Shown here: piece after piece, positions 7,943-16,910 of the stretch
Layout: each line of letters starts with the position of its first letter
Position numbering within the stretch: position 1 is the stretch's first letter
From: Peribacillus sp. Bi96
GTDB lineage: Bacteria; Bacillota; Bacilli; Bacillales; DSM-1321
Assembly (NCBI RefSeq): GCF_918698115.1
Contig: NZ_CAKKLV010000017.1
Span: 1 to 64,000 of the forward strand
Reading direction: 5' to 3'
DNA length: 64,000 nucleotides
Program-made: the position numbers and the translations under genes
Notes under the pieces: generated by a model
What the model saw: the letters and a program-made list of their open reading frames with translations, nothing else
What the model was told of the DNA's origin: nothing
Databases searched by the model: none

Positions 7943-8875
7943 ATGGGAAGTTACATCATTAAGAGACTATTCATATCAATCCCTTTACTTTTGGTCATTT
8001 CATTTTTAACGTTTATTTTAATTAATCTTTCTCCCTTAGATCCAGTTGAAGTGGTATTGCAAGCGCAAGGTGTTCCAACAATAACAGATGAATTAATTGC
8101 TCAAACGAAAGATGAGTTGGGGATGGATAAACCATTTATTATACGATACTTCGATTGGGTTATTGCTTGCTTACAGTTGGACTTTGGGGTTTCCTACGTG
8201 ACAGGAAAACCGGTTTGGTCGTTAATTGGTCCTGCTTTTCTAAATACGTTAAAACTAACGTTGGTTTCATCTGTTGTCATTATTGTTCTATCGATACTTT
8301 TAGGTGTGATCTGTGCGATGAAAGAGGGGGAAATTATGGATAAGTCAGTAAGGGGATTTTCATTTTTCCTAACGGCAATGCCGTCATACTGGATGGCGAC
8401 TCTTATGATTTGGTATTTTTCCGTAAAAGTGGATTTATTGCCAACAAGCGGAATGGAGTCGTATAAAAGTTATATTCTACCGGTTATTGTCATTGCGATA
8501 AGCTATGCAGGCATTTATTTTAGGGTCGTTAGAAGTTCGATGTTGAGTAATTTAAATGAAGACTATGTACTGTATGGAAGGGCATGTGGCTTAACAGAGA
8601 GGAAAGTCACCATGCACATCTTAAGAAATTCATTGCAAGTGGCCATTTCGATATTTTGTATGGCTATACCTATTATATTGGGAAGTACAGTCGTTATAGA
8701 AAATGTATTTGCTTGGCCAGGATTAGGAAGTTTAAGTGTTCGAGCTATTCTAGGCCGGGATTTCCCGATTATACAAGCGTATGTACTTATTTTAGCAGTG
8801 GCCTTTGTATTATTTAATACCATTTCCGACATTATAAACGCTGTGATGAATCCTAAATTAAGGAATGAAATATAA
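7943..8875 (+). CDS. cntB: ABC transporter permease, opine metallophore uptake (CntB-like)
   Basis: 310 residues, DppB/NikB type. The first membrane helix (IIKRLFISIPLLLVISFLTFILINLSP) is followed by an extracytoplasmic loop with LDPVE and the DKPFIIRYFDWV motif, and five more helices. The EAA-type coupling loop is near residue 205 (YGRACGLTERKVTMHILRNSL). With CntC it forms the channel for the metallophore complex. The next gene starts with the base after its stop codon, so the two are co-translated. AAAGGAG ribosome binding site at 7930. Confidence 0.87.
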   Translation: MGSYIIKRLFISIPLLLVISFLTFILINLSPLDPVEVVLQAQGVPTITDELIAQTKDELGMDKPFIIRYFDWVIACLQLDFGVSYVTGKPVWSLIGPAFLNTLKLTLVSSVVIIVLSILLGVICAMKEGEIMDKSVRGFSFFLTAMPSYWMATLMIWYFSVKVDLLPTSGMESYKSYILPVIVIAISYAGIYFRVVRSSMLSNLNEDYVLYGRACGLTERKVTMHILRNSLQVAISIFCMAIPIILGSTVVIENVFAWPGLGSLSVRAILGRDFPIIQAYVLILAVAFVLFNTISDIINAVMNPKLRNEI

Positions 8876-9775
8876 ATGAGACTATTTGAAAATTTAATAA
8901 AAGATAGGTTAGGCACAATTTCTCTCATAGTTATCGTTGTAACAATCGTTGTTGGCATTTTCGCCCCTATATTTGCTCCACATGACCCTGAAGAAGTAAA
9001 TATGAGCCTTCGTTATGCTTCTTCATCATGGGATTACCTATTAGGTAATGATCACTTAGGACGATGTATTTTATCCAGAATTATTTATGGCATTCGTCCC
9101 AGTGTTTTATGGGTTTTAGTTGCATTATTCATATCTGTCTTGATTGGAGCGGTTTTAGGATTTCTAGCAGGCTACTTTAGAGGAAAAGTAGATGCCACTG
9201 TTATGAGAATTTGTGACACGATGCTATCTTTTCCAGGATATGTAATGGCATTAGCTGTTGTTGGTATTTTAGGTGTGGGGCTTGAAAATATATTGATTGC
9301 GTTTACCTTGATTAAATGGGCATGGTTTGCTCGAATAATCAGAACGTCTGTTATGCAGTTTGCTGAAAAAGAATATGTGAAATTTGCCAAAGCATCAGGT
9401 ATTAGTGACGTGAAAATTATTTATAAGCACATGGTTCCTGTTACATTTTCTGATATCGCAGTGATTTCGAGCAGCTCAATTGGTTCGATGATTTTGCAAG
9501 TATCAGGCTTTTCATTCCTAGGGTTAGGAATTCAAGCCCCAAATGCTGAATGGGGAATGATGTTAAATGAGGCAAGGGAAGTAATGTTTACAAGACCAGA
9601 ATTAATGTTAGCTCCTGGACTAGCCATTATTATGGTAGTATCTGCATTTAACTTTTTCTCTGATGCACTTCAAGTTGCCATAGACCCTAAATTAATTACC
9701 TCAAAAAATAAGCTTCAAGAAGAGTTAACAATCTCTAAAATTAAGCTTCAAAAGAGGTGGCAAAATAATCTATGA
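8876..9775 (+). CDS. cntC: ABC transporter permease, opine metallophore uptake (CntC-like)
   Basis: 299 residues, DppC/NikC type: N-terminal helix and PIFAPHDPEEVN motif, LGNDHLGRCILSRIIYGIRPS, then the permease core with the coupling loop KFAKASGISDVKIIYKHMVP near residue 170. It starts immediately after the cntB stop and its own end overlaps the cntD start by four bases (ATGA), so B, C and D are translationally coupled. It pairs with CntB in the membrane. A C-terminal tail rich in Lys and Leu after residue 270 is longer than the core needs and has no function I can name. Confidence 0.87.
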   Translation: MRLFENLIKDRLGTISLIVIVVTIVVGIFAPIFAPHDPEEVNMSLRYASSSWDYLLGNDHLGRCILSRIIYGIRPSVLWVLVALFISVLIGAVLGFLAGYFRGKVDATVMRICDTMLSFPGYVMALAVVGILGVGLENILIAFTLIKWAWFARIIRTSVMQFAEKEYVKFAKASGISDVKIIYKHMVPVTFSDIAVISSSSIGSMILQVSGFSFLGLGIQAPNAEWGMMLNEAREVMFTRPELMLAPGLAIIMVVSAFNFFSDALQVAIDPKLITSKNKLQEELTISKIKLQKRWQNNL

Positions 9776-10578
9776 ATATATTAGAAGTTAGAAATCTGAG
9801 AATATGGGATAGTAGCTCCGGTAAAGTGATTATCTATAATAGTTCATTCCATTTAAAGCAAAGAAGCTGTCTGGCAATTGTAGGAGAAAGCGGAAGCGGT
9901 AAGTCTCTGACTTGTAGGTCAATAATGCGATTAAATAAATCCTGGCTTCACCAATCAGGAGACATTTTATTTAAAGGCGAAAACTTAAACGAACTTTCAG
10001 AAAAGGAGATGAGAAAGAGAAGGGGAAGAAAACTTTGCATGATTCTACAAAATGGGATGAGTGCATTTGACCCTTCCTGTGTAATTGGGGTTCATTTAAA
10101 GGAAACGCTTGTTGAACATTTCGGTTGGAGTAATAAAGAAATCGAAGAAAAAATGAAAAATGCTATGGAAAGTGTCATGCTGAAAAATCCGATAGAGATT
10201 ATGAATAAATATCCACACCAGCTATCGGGTGGAATGTTGCAGCGAATAATGATTGCGTTAGCATTAGTATTAGAACCAGACATTATTATTGCTGATGAAC
10301 CAACAACAGCTTTAGATACTATTTCACAATTTGAAGTCGTTGAGCAATTTATAAAAATACGGGAAAGAATGGGCTGCTCTATGATCTTTGTTTCCCATGA
10401 CTTGGGAGTTGTTAGAGCAATTGCTGATGAAGTTATGGTCATGAAGGATGGAGAAATTATTGAAAGAGAAAAATCAAAAACTATATTTTCAGAACCGGAA
10501 CATGACTATACCAAATATTTAGTATCTACTAGACTAGCGTTGAGTAATCATTTTAAGAAAATAATGGGGAGAGCTTAA
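9772..10578 (+). CDS. cntD: ABC transporter ATPase, opine metallophore uptake (CntD-like)
   Basis: 268 residues, OppD/NikD type. Walker A is GESGSGKSL (about 42-50), Q-loop MILQNG, signature LSGGMLQR, Walker B IIIADEPTTALD, and the H-loop His is in FVSHD. It powers import together with CntF. The ATG overlaps the cntC stop (ATGA). It ends near residue 268, shorter than many OppD proteins, and lacks the C-terminal Fe-S/Cys motif of oligopeptide ATPases, as is usual in nickel/metallophore systems. Confidence 0.87.
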   Translation: MNILEVRNLRIWDSSSGKVIIYNSSFHLKQRSCLAIVGESGSGKSLTCRSIMRLNKSWLHQSGDILFKGENLNELSEKEMRKRRGRKLCMILQNGMSAFDPSCVIGVHLKETLVEHFGWSNKEIEEKMKNAMESVMLKNPIEIMNKYPHQLSGGMLQRIMIALALVLEPDIIIADEPTTALDTISQFEVVEQFIKIRERMGCSMIFVSHDLGVVRAIADEVMVMKDGEIIEREKSKTIFSEPEHDYTKYLVSTRLALSNHFKKIMGRA

Positions 10579-10580
10579 AA

Positions 10581-11327
10581 TTGCTAAAGGTTGATAGTGT
10601 GGAGAAGTCTTATAAAAGTGGTGGACTCATTTCAAACAAAAGACAAAAGATTTTGAACAATATTAGTTTTGAATGTGGAAGTGGCGAATGTCTCGGTATT
10701 ATCGGAGAAAGTGGGAGCGGGAAATCCACCTTAGGTCGTTTACTAATAGGAATTGAAAAGCCAGATCGGGGAACCGTTTTATTTCAGGGTGAAAATGTAG
10801 GGGATAGAAGAGTGAGATCGGGTAACATTAGCGCTGTTTTTCAAGACTATAAATCTTCCATTAACCCATTTTTTACAGTTGAGGAAGCCATTATGGAGCC
10901 ATTAAAAATTAAGAGCAAGCTCAAAATAGAAATTCAAAACAGGATTGATAATCTATTGAATCAAGTTGGGTTAAATCCGTCCTACAGAAAAAGATATCCT
11001 CATGAATTATCAGGGGGAGAGGTTCAAAGGGTATGTATTGCAAGGGCCATTTCCACAGAACCAAAATGTATTTTATTAGATGAAGCAATCAGTTCTTTAG
11101 ATGTATCAGTTCAAATACAAGTGCTTGAATTACTTAAGGAATTAAAAAACCTCTACAATATGAGCTATGTATTTATTACTCATGATATTCAGGCCGCCGC
11201 CTATATTTGCGACAGGGTCATTATTTTTAGAAATGGTCAAATTGAAGAAGTAATTAAAATCGAACAATTAAAAAACGTTCAGTCAGAATATGCTAGAAAA
11301 TTATTGGACAAATTAATAACTTTTTAG
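10581..11327 (+). CDS. cntF: ABC transporter ATPase, opine metallophore uptake (CntF-like)
   Basis: 248 residues, OppF/NikE type. Walker A GESGSGKSTLG, signature LSGGEVQR, Walker B CILLDEAISSLD (Ala where NikE/OppF often have Pro-Thr) and FITHD. It starts at TTG two bases after the cntD stop with GGGGAGAG about 8 bases upstream, so it is coupled to cntD. With CntD it completes the import motor. The set A-B-C-D-F matches the staphylococcal gene order. Confidence 0.87.
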   Translation: MLKVDSVEKSYKSGGLISNKRQKILNNISFECGSGECLGIIGESGSGKSTLGRLLIGIEKPDRGTVLFQGENVGDRRVRSGNISAVFQDYKSSINPFFTVEEAIMEPLKIKSKLKIEIQNRIDNLLNQVGLNPSYRKRYPHELSGGEVQRVCIARAISTEPKCILLDEAISSLDVSVQIQVLELLKELKNLYNMSYVFITHDIQAAAYICDRVIIFRNGQIEEVIKIEQLKNVQSEYARKLLDKLITF

Positions 11328-11357
11328 ATTATTTTCGAACTAGGAGGAGAAAAAATT

Positions 11358-12536
11358 GTGAGTGGAGCTATGTCTTGGCCGTTTCTGCGTTTATATCTGT
11401 TGGTTCTTCTTTATTTTAGTGCCAATGCCATTCTAAATGTTATTATCCCCTTACAAGGGGAATCATTAGGAGCCAGCAATACTACTATCGGCTTGATTAT
11501 AGGGGCGTATTTATTTACAACCATGTTCTTTCGTCCGTGGGCAGGTCAAATTATTCAAAAGCATGGACCGATAAAAGTGTTGCGCATTATTCTTATAGTC
11601 AATGGTTTTGCTTTAATATTATATACGATTACTGGGTTAGGCGGCTATCTAGTTGCCCGTATGTTACAAGGGGTGTCGACAGCTTTTTTTTCCATGGCAT
11701 TGCAGATAGGCATTATTGATGCACTACCAGAGAAGGATCGCTCTCAGGGCATCTCACTTTATTCTTTATTCTCTTATATACCAGGTATTATTGGACCTAT
11801 ACTGGCATTAGGAATTTGGCAAGGAGGTATGGATTATTTTACAGTAGTGATGATAGCAATTGCCATCACTACAGGGGTGTTTGGCTATAGTGCCAAAATG
11901 GAAAAAGGAAAGGATCAACCTGCTTCAGTTAAAAATGAGCAAGGAGTAAGTATGTTTAAGGCATTTAGTCAGTTGGTAAAAAATCCGTTTCTGTTTAAAT
12001 GCAGCGTATTGATGTTAGTTACCTCCATTGTATTTGGAGCGATTACAACCTTCCTACCACTGTACGCTATGCAATTAAAAAACGGCAATGCTGGAATTTA
12101 TCTCATGCTTCAGGCTGGTACCGTTGTCTTTGCTCGTTTTACTTTAAGGAAAAGGATTCCTTCAGACGGTAAGTGGCATTCATCTTTTATCATGGGGGCT
12201 ATGCTTCTTTTAGCAATAGCGGCGCAATGTGTAAGCGTATCTATAACGGGTGGGGCTTTCTTTTTCTATGCAGGTGCGATTTTAATGGGGATAGCTCAGG
12301 CAATTATCTATCCAACGTTAACAACGTATTTAACCTTTGTATTGCCTAAGGTAAATCGAAATGTGTTACTTGGTTTATTTATTGCTATGGCTGATTTAGG
12401 TGTTTCGCTAGGTGGTGTCATTATGGGGCCGATAGCTGATTTTTCCTCATACTCATTTATGTATATGATTTGTGCTATCTTAGGTGTGACGATGACCATT
12501 TTTGCATATGATCGACGAAAAATATTTGTTGGGTAA
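11358..12536 (+). CDS. cntE: MFS exporter of the opine metallophore (CntE-like)
   Basis: 392 residues with 12 predicted membrane helices and no other domain. The MFS loop 2-3 signature region is FRPWAGQIIQKHGPIKVL (about 57-74). In staphylococci CntE of this superfamily exports staphylopine, and it is the last gene of the operon as here. The GTG start at 11358 has GGAGGAG 8 bases upstream. The 30-bp gap after cntF has no terminator, so it is likely co-transcribed. Substrate is inferred from gene order; other small molecules cannot be excluded from sequence alone. Confidence 0.82.
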   Translation: MSGAMSWPFLRLYLLVLLYFSANAILNVIIPLQGESLGASNTTIGLIIGAYLFTTMFFRPWAGQIIQKHGPIKVLRIILIVNGFALILYTITGLGGYLVARMLQGVSTAFFSMALQIGIIDALPEKDRSQGISLYSLFSYIPGIIGPILALGIWQGGMDYFTVVMIAIAITTGVFGYSAKMEKGKDQPASVKNEQGVSMFKAFSQLVKNPFLFKCSVLMLVTSIVFGAITTFLPLYAMQLKNGNAGIYLMLQAGTVVFARFTLRKRIPSDGKWHSSFIMGAMLLLAIAAQCVSVSITGGAFFFYAGAILMGIAQAIIYPTLTTYLTFVLPKVNRNVLLGLFIAMADLGVSLGGVIMGPIADFSSYSFMYMICAILGVTMTIFAYDRRKIFVG

Positions 12537-13226
12537 ATATAAAGGAGTCTTTCAAAATTTTCATATATGACTTTTGGAAGGGTTTGTTGAATTTAATATT
12601 TTACTCTTATAGAGGATAATCTTTTTATAGGGTTCTTTTTCTTTTTAATGGCTAATTAATTATGTATGAGATAAGCCTAAATTAAGAAAGAATGTAAGTT
12701 GGCATATTGTTGTGAATTAAAATCAAAATGATCAATCTTTTTTATAAAAAATAACTCATCTATAGAAAAAGCTCGTTTTGATCAAACTCTAATCAAAACG
12801 AGTATTTTTGTTTGCAGCTAAATCAGCGTTTACGGAAATTTTTTAAACAAACTTTATTCCAAACCAACACCCATACTATAACCAATCAATTGCCTGATAA
12901 GCTTCGTGAGAAATTTTCAAAAGGAATGCTTTTGAATCTCTTATACTTCAATAGTAATGAACTTATCTGTAAAAGGCCTGAAAGGATACCTTAGGCAGCC
13001 AGTCATTATTAAACCTTGAAACCTGGGCATTGGTTATCCTTTTGCGATAATGATTGTTAAGAAAAGAATCCGTTTTAATTATTTTTTTCAAAAAGGATTC
13101 TTAGTATTGGCTATCAAAGGATGTATTTGTATTTTTAGCTACAACTTTGTTAAGGTTAGTAGCATGTATCTGAATTAAAAAGATAGAAAAAGAATTCAAT
13201 TACCAGTACTGGGGGAATGTGTATTC
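12537..13226. other. Gene-free stretch after the cnt operon
   Basis: About 690 bp without a convincing gene. A 60-residue open frame at 12812-12994 has no ribosome binding site and no family resemblance. The region contains the terminator at 12772 and a loose hairpin (AAAGAATCC at 13063 with GGATTCTT at 13095). Confidence 0.5.
12772..12810 (+). terminator. Intrinsic terminator downstream of cntE
   Basis: CTCGTTTTGAT and ATCAAAACGAG form a perfect 11-bp stem with a 9-base loop, followed by TATTTTTGTTT. Confidence 0.85.
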
Positions 13227-13270
13227 AAATCGTAATCATTCCAATTTACAAATCGTAATAATTACGATAT
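13227..13270. promoter_or_regulatory. Tandem Zur boxes upstream of znuA
   Basis: Box A (13227-13247) has core TCGTAATCATTCCAA, a weaker right arm. Box B (13250-13270) has core TCGTAATAATTACGA, a perfect core. Their centres are 23 bp apart, about two helical turns, so two Zur dimers could sit on the same face. They end 46 bp before the znuA start. Confidence 0.9.
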
Positions 13271-13316
13271 ACTACAAATGCTAAAAAAGAGTGAATATAT
13301 ATCGGAGGGTAATTTT

Positions 13317-14276
13317 ATGAAAAAGTTTAACAGAATGGTAGCTCCTGTATTTGCAATCCCACTTATGCTTGTCGGATGTCAACAAGGGGATGGTAATGAG
13401 AGGGCGGAAAATCAAATAAAGAAGGATACTGATAAGATTCAAATAGTCACTACTTTTTATCCAATGTATGAGTTTACAAAAAATGTTGTTGGCGATCTCG
13501 CTGAGGTAGAATTATTAATTCCTTCTTCCATAGAGCCTCATGATTGGGAACCTTCACCAAAGGATGTAGGTAATATACAAAATGCAGACTTATTCGTCTA
13601 TGACAGTGAGTATATGGAGACATGGGTGCCTGATATCGAAGAGAGTTTAGATTCTAAAAAGTCTACTTTTGTTAAAGCGAGCGAAGGAATCACTCTAATG
13701 GAAGGTGAAGAGCATGAACATGCAGAGGAAGAAGAGCAAGCACATAGTCATGAAAAGGATCCACACGTTTGGTTAAGCCCTGCACTTGCACAAAAAGAAG
13801 TTGAGAATATTAAGGATGCATTAATAAAGGTTGATCCAAATCATAAGGAAGAGTATGAAAAAAATAGTGTGGCTTATATAGAAGAACTAAAGGACCTAGA
13901 TAAAGAATTTAGATCTACACTTGCAGATGTTTCAAGTAAAGAAATTATTACTCAACATGCAGCTTTTGGATACTTAGCAAATGAATATGGTCTTAAACAA
14001 GTAGCAATTGCCGGCTTGTCTACTGAAAACGAACCAAGTCCTGCTAAGCTTTCAGAATTGAAGAATTTTGCATTAGACCATAATATAAAAACTATTTTCT
14101 TTGAAGAAGTAGCATCCCCAAAAGTAGCAAAAACTCTAGCAGATGAAATAGGGGCGGAAACTCAAGTACTTAATACCTTGGAAGGATTAAGTGAAGAAAA
14201 TCAAAAAAAAGGCGCTGATTATATTCAAGTAATGCAAGATAATTTAGGTAAACTAAAGGGTGCATTAAGTAAATAG
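13317..14276 (+). CDS. znuA: Zinc-binding lipoprotein of the ZnuABC/AdcABC importer
   Basis: 319 residues from ATG 13317, chosen for the GGAGGG site 5-6 bases upstream; an ATG at 13278 has none. MKKFNRMVAPVFAIPLMLVGC is a lipoprotein signal. Cluster A-1 fold: TTFYPMYEF, SSIEPHDWEPSP (first ligand His), then an acidic His-rich loop EHEHAEEEEQAHSH and DPHVWLSP (second His), QHAAFGYLA (third His) and a C-terminal FFEEVASPK. The loop is the usual zinc-collecting insert. It captures Zn(II) outside the cell for ZnuB. Two Zur boxes precede it and a hairpin separates it from znuC, so it should be made in excess. Confidence 0.93.
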   Translation: MKKFNRMVAPVFAIPLMLVGCQQGDGNERAENQIKKDTDKIQIVTTFYPMYEFTKNVVGDLAEVELLIPSSIEPHDWEPSPKDVGNIQNADLFVYDSEYMETWVPDIEESLDSKKSTFVKASEGITLMEGEEHEHAEEEEQAHSHEKDPHVWLSPALAQKEVENIKDALIKVDPNHKEEYEKNSVAYIEELKDLDKEFRSTLADVSSKEIITQHAAFGYLANEYGLKQVAIAGLSTENEPSPAKLSELKNFALDHNIKTIFFEEVASPKVAKTLADEIGAETQVLNTLEGLSEENQKKGADYIQVMQDNLGKLKGALSK

Positions 14277-14286
14277 TTAATGAAAT

Positions 14287-14328
14287 AAAAGCGTGATACA
14301 TGACATAGTCACTCTTTTTATTTTTTTG
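14287..14328 (+). terminator. Hairpin between znuA and znuC, partial terminator
   Basis: AAAAGcGTGA and TCACtCTTTTT pair around a 12-base loop, followed by ATTTTTTTG. No Zur box follows it, so znuCB probably depends on read-through. Confidence 0.75.
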
Positions 14329-14352
14329 TAAAACTGAAAAGGAGTGACATGA

Positions 14353-15060
14353 TTGAAACTTGTAGAAGTAAAAGCAATTAAATTTGGGTATGGCCATTCT
14401 CCAGCACTAGACGATATTTCCTTTCAAATAAATAGTAGTGAATTCATTGGGGTTACAGGACCTAACGGTGCCTCTAAATCAACTCTGTTGCGATTGTTGC
14501 TAGGCTTATTAAAGCCTTGGAGCGGAGAGATAAAAATAAGTAAAAGTAATGAAAAAGGACTACCGTTAAAAATTGGATATGTACCTCAACAAATAGCTTC
14601 ATTTAATGTTGGTTTTCCAAGTACTGTTATAGAGTTGGTCCGTTCCGGGAGATTTCGTAAAGGAAAATGGTTTGCTAGATTGACTGCTCTTGACGAGAAG
14701 GTTGTTCAAAATGCTTTGGAAATGGTTGGGATGTGGGAATTTAGGAATCATAAAATCGGGGCATTATCTGGTGGTCAAAAACAAAAAATCTGTATAGCAC
14801 GTGCTTTAGCAGCTGAACCAGACTTTCTTGTACTTGATGAACCAACAACCGGGATGGATTTTGAAAGTAGAAAAAATTTTTATGAATTTATGAACCATCG
14901 AGTTAAGGAGCACAACTGTACGGTCTTGATGGTAACCCATGATCAAGAAGATGTAAAACCTTTTCTTGATAAAATCATTCATCTTGAGAAGGGAGAACGA
15001 GATACGTGGAAATGTTTGACCTTGAATTCATGCGAAGGGCATTTTGGGCAGGAGGATTAA
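14353..15060 (+). CDS. znuC: Zinc ABC transporter ATPase
   Basis: 235 residues. TTG start with AAAAGGAG upstream. Walker A reads GPNGASKST, with Ser in place of the last Gly of GxxGxGKS; Q-loop VPQQ, signature LSGGQKQK, Walker [14 protein letters not shown]-loop MVTHD. The C-terminus ends in a Cys/His-bearing segment ([17 protein letters not shown]) typical of Gram-positive ZnuC/AdcC. It drives zinc uptake with ZnuB. Its last 55 bases overlap the start of znuB, so the two are tightly coupled. Confidence 0.92.
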   Translation: MKLVEVKAIKFGYGHSPALDDISFQINSSEFIGVTGPNGASKSTLLRLLLGLLKPWSGEIKISKSNEKGLPLKIGYVPQQIASFNVGFPSTVIELVRSGRFRKGKWFARLTALDEKVVQNALEMVGMWEFRNHKIGALSGGQKQKICIARALAAEPDFLVLDEPTTGMDFESRKNFYEFMNHRVKEHNCTVLMVTHDQEDVKPFLDKIIHLEKGERDTWKCLTLNSCEGHFGQED

Positions 15061-15827
15061 TTGCCATCATTGCCCCAATATTGGGAGTCTTTCTCGTATT
15101 AAGGAGACAAGCGTTAATGGCTGATACCCTCTCACACATTTCCCTAGCTGGAGTAGCTGTCGGTTATTTCATTCATACTGATTTAACGCTTTCAAGCTTT
15201 CTTGTTGTTATCATTGGTGCCGTTGCAGTAGAGTATATGCGCAGAGCTTACCATTCTTATTCTGAGGTTTCCATTGCCATATTAATGGCTGCTGGTTTAT
15301 CTCTTGCCCTCTTTTTAATGAGTATTAGTGCTGGTGGCATGACAACTAATGTGGAACAATATTTATTTGGTTCCATTGTAACTATTAGTAATCGGCAATT
15401 ATATATCATGCTGATTATAACCTTAATAGTTCTCCTGTATTTTTGGATATTAAAAAGACCGCTATTTTTGTTAACATTTGATGAAGATACTGCATTTGCT
15501 AGTGGGATTAATACACATATTCTGTCACTCTCATTCAGTATTTTAACTGGACTTGTAATAGCGGTCATTATCCCTACAATTGGTGTACTGTTAGTATCAG
15601 CCCTGCTTGTCTTACCAGCTGCCTTTTCAATAAGGATAGCAAAAGGTTTCAAATGGGTAATTATTACCGCGATAATTACTGCTTTTTTCGGCATCATCAC
15701 CGGTTTAAGTACTTCCTATTATTTAGGAACTCCTCCAGGAGCAACTATTACGTTGCTTCTTGTTGTCATCTTATTACTGGGATTTGCTTTTCAAAAGATT
15801 TACTTTTTAAAAAGAAAAGGTCATTGA
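15006..15827 (+). CDS. znuB: Zinc ABC transporter permease
   Basis: 273 residues, ABC-3 family with about eight membrane helices. [46 protein letters not shown] carries the conserved family residues at the N-terminus, and the central FGSIVTI and [14 protein letters not shown] segments are also typical. It forms the zinc channel with ZnuC and ZnuA. GTG at 15006 lies inside znuC; an internal ATG at 15012 is the alternative start. The transcript appears to end in the region after 15830, where only a hairpin without a T-tract is seen. Confidence 0.9.
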   Translation: MEMFDLEFMRRAFWAGGLIAIIAPILGVFLVLRRQALMADTLSHISLAGVAVGYFIHTDLTLSSFLVVIIGAVAVEYMRRAYHSYSEVSIAILMAAGLSLALFLMSISAGGMTTNVEQYLFGSIVTISNRQLYIMLIITLIVLLYFWILKRPLFLLTFDEDTAFASGINTHILSLSFSILTGLVIAVIIPTIGVLLVSALLVLPAAFSIRIAKGFKWVIITAIITAFFGIITGLSTSYYLGTPPGATITLLLVVILLLGFAFQKIYFLKRKGH

Positions 15828-16121
15828 TATGTACTAAAAAGTTTTTTTGTTAACTTAGGGAAACCGTAAATCTTTCTGAGAGAAGAAGTGCCAATAATCA
15901 TCTTACAGTGATAAAATGCGCACCTTCTCTCTAGAAAAATGAATAATTTTATTTATTCACATTCCAATATTTTAAATCATTTCATTATCTATTGTATTTG
16001 TCAGCAGTATCGTGTACATCGAAATTAACTATTTTTTAGGCACTCATTAAAGAGTTTATGAAAAAAATAATGAAATATACTTTTTTGATTTTCTAATGAA
16101 AATATGATTTAATTTTAATGT
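15828..16121. other. Gene-free stretch between znuB and the Zur-family gene
   Basis: AT-rich. A stem GAGAGAAG...CTTCTCTC (about 15880-15932) with a long loop and no T-tract lies after znuB; otherwise nothing recognisable until the Zur box at 16122. Confidence 0.5.
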
Positions 16122-16142
16122 AAATCGAAATGATTACGATTT
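16122..16142. promoter_or_regulatory. Zur box of the Zur-family regulator gene
   Basis: Core TCGAAATGATTACGA, two changes in the left arm and a perfect right arm. It ends 75 bp before the chosen start at 16217 and suggests control by Zur. Confidence 0.8.
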
Positions 16143-16216
16143 TAGGTGAATATAAAATGATAGATTATTTAAGACAGATGTTTGGGGGGATTATTCCATT
16201 AGGAAAGGAGTTTATA

Positions 16217-16642
16217 ATGATGAACTTACAATATGAAATAAATTCTGTTTTAACTAGAACGGGTTATAAGATGACGAATAATAGAAAACTATTAATTAAA
16301 TTGATAAGTAACAGAAACAGTGAATTTATTTCCGCCAGAATTCTTCATAAAGAGGCTAAATTAAAAATCCCCGGTATCAGTTTAGATACGGTTTACAGAA
16401 CATTGGTTTTATTGGAAAAAAAAGGGTTTATAGAGAAGAAAGGTATGTGGGAAAGAGAATGTAAATATCAATTAGTGTCTGAAAATACGAGGAGTATGAT
16501 AAAATGCTTGAATTGTGGGAAAAGTGAATCTCTGGATAAAGATAACTGTCCTATAGATTTCTCAAAGGTTTCCTTTAATAATCAATTTAAATTACAAAGG
16601 TTTGAGTTTTATGGGTACTGTTACGATTGTTTAGAGAAATAG
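16217..16642 (+). CDS. Fur/Zur-family regulator with depleted metal-sensing site
   Basis: 141 residues from ATG 16217 with AAAGGAG upstream; earlier in-frame ATGs lack such a site. The winged-helix part (residues 1-80, with ISLDTVYRTLVLLEKKGFIEK as recognition region) is clearly Fur family. The structural zinc site is kept: Cys97-x2-Cys100 and Cys135-x2-Cys138. What is missing is the His-rich strand before the first CxxC (here ENTRSMIKC, in B. subtilis Zur a run of His) and the HxF before the second (here FKLQRFEFYGYC). The only His in the protein is His44; Cys82 and Cys111 remain. It may therefore not sense zinc as classical Zur does. Possible roles are a Zur antagonist, a sensor of another signal, or a decaying copy. 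A second, normal Zur must exist elsewhere if this one is not functional. Confidence 0.8.
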   Translation: MMNLQYEINSVLTRTGYKMTNNRKLLIKLISNRNSEFISARILHKEAKLKIPGISLDTVYRTLVLLEKKGFIEKKGMWERECKYQLVSENTRSMIKCLNCGKSESLDKDNCPIDFSKVSFNNQFKLQRFEFYGYCYDCLEK

Positions 16643-16794
16643 TTAGTAAATCACGTTACATCAAGGGTATTGAATTATAGATATACAATAGTAATTAAAA
16701 ATATTGCCCTAATCACTCACATAACATAAACAAGTTCAACTTCGAACTGTAATAGTAGGTTATGTCTATAGATTGTCTCTAAACTTCACAACAT

Positions 16795-16815
16795 AAATCG
16801 TAATTGTTTCGATTT
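16795..16815. promoter_or_regulatory. Zur box upstream of the flavoprotein-feoB-like operon
   Basis: Core TCGTAATTGTTTCGA: left arm perfect, right arm two changes. 95 bp before the start at 16911. Confidence 0.8.
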
Positions 16816-16910
16816 GTGTTGTGAAATAGAACAAGGAAAAATGGATAATAGGATTCATAATAAACGAGATTCATTTAGCTAATAAGCTTTTTATAAAAGG
16901 AGGAATATAC

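Noticed and set aside
12812-12994. 60-residue open frame after the cnt terminator
   Set aside because: No ribosome binding site, no standard family text, directly behind a terminator.
13063-13102. AAAGAATCC / GGATTCTT hairpin before znuA
   Set aside because: The stem is short with a long loop and it lies far from any stop codon; it may be chance in AT-rich DNA.
15880-15932. Terminator-like stem GAGAGAAG...CTTCTCTC after znuB
   Set aside because: Long loop and no T-tract; not called as a terminator.
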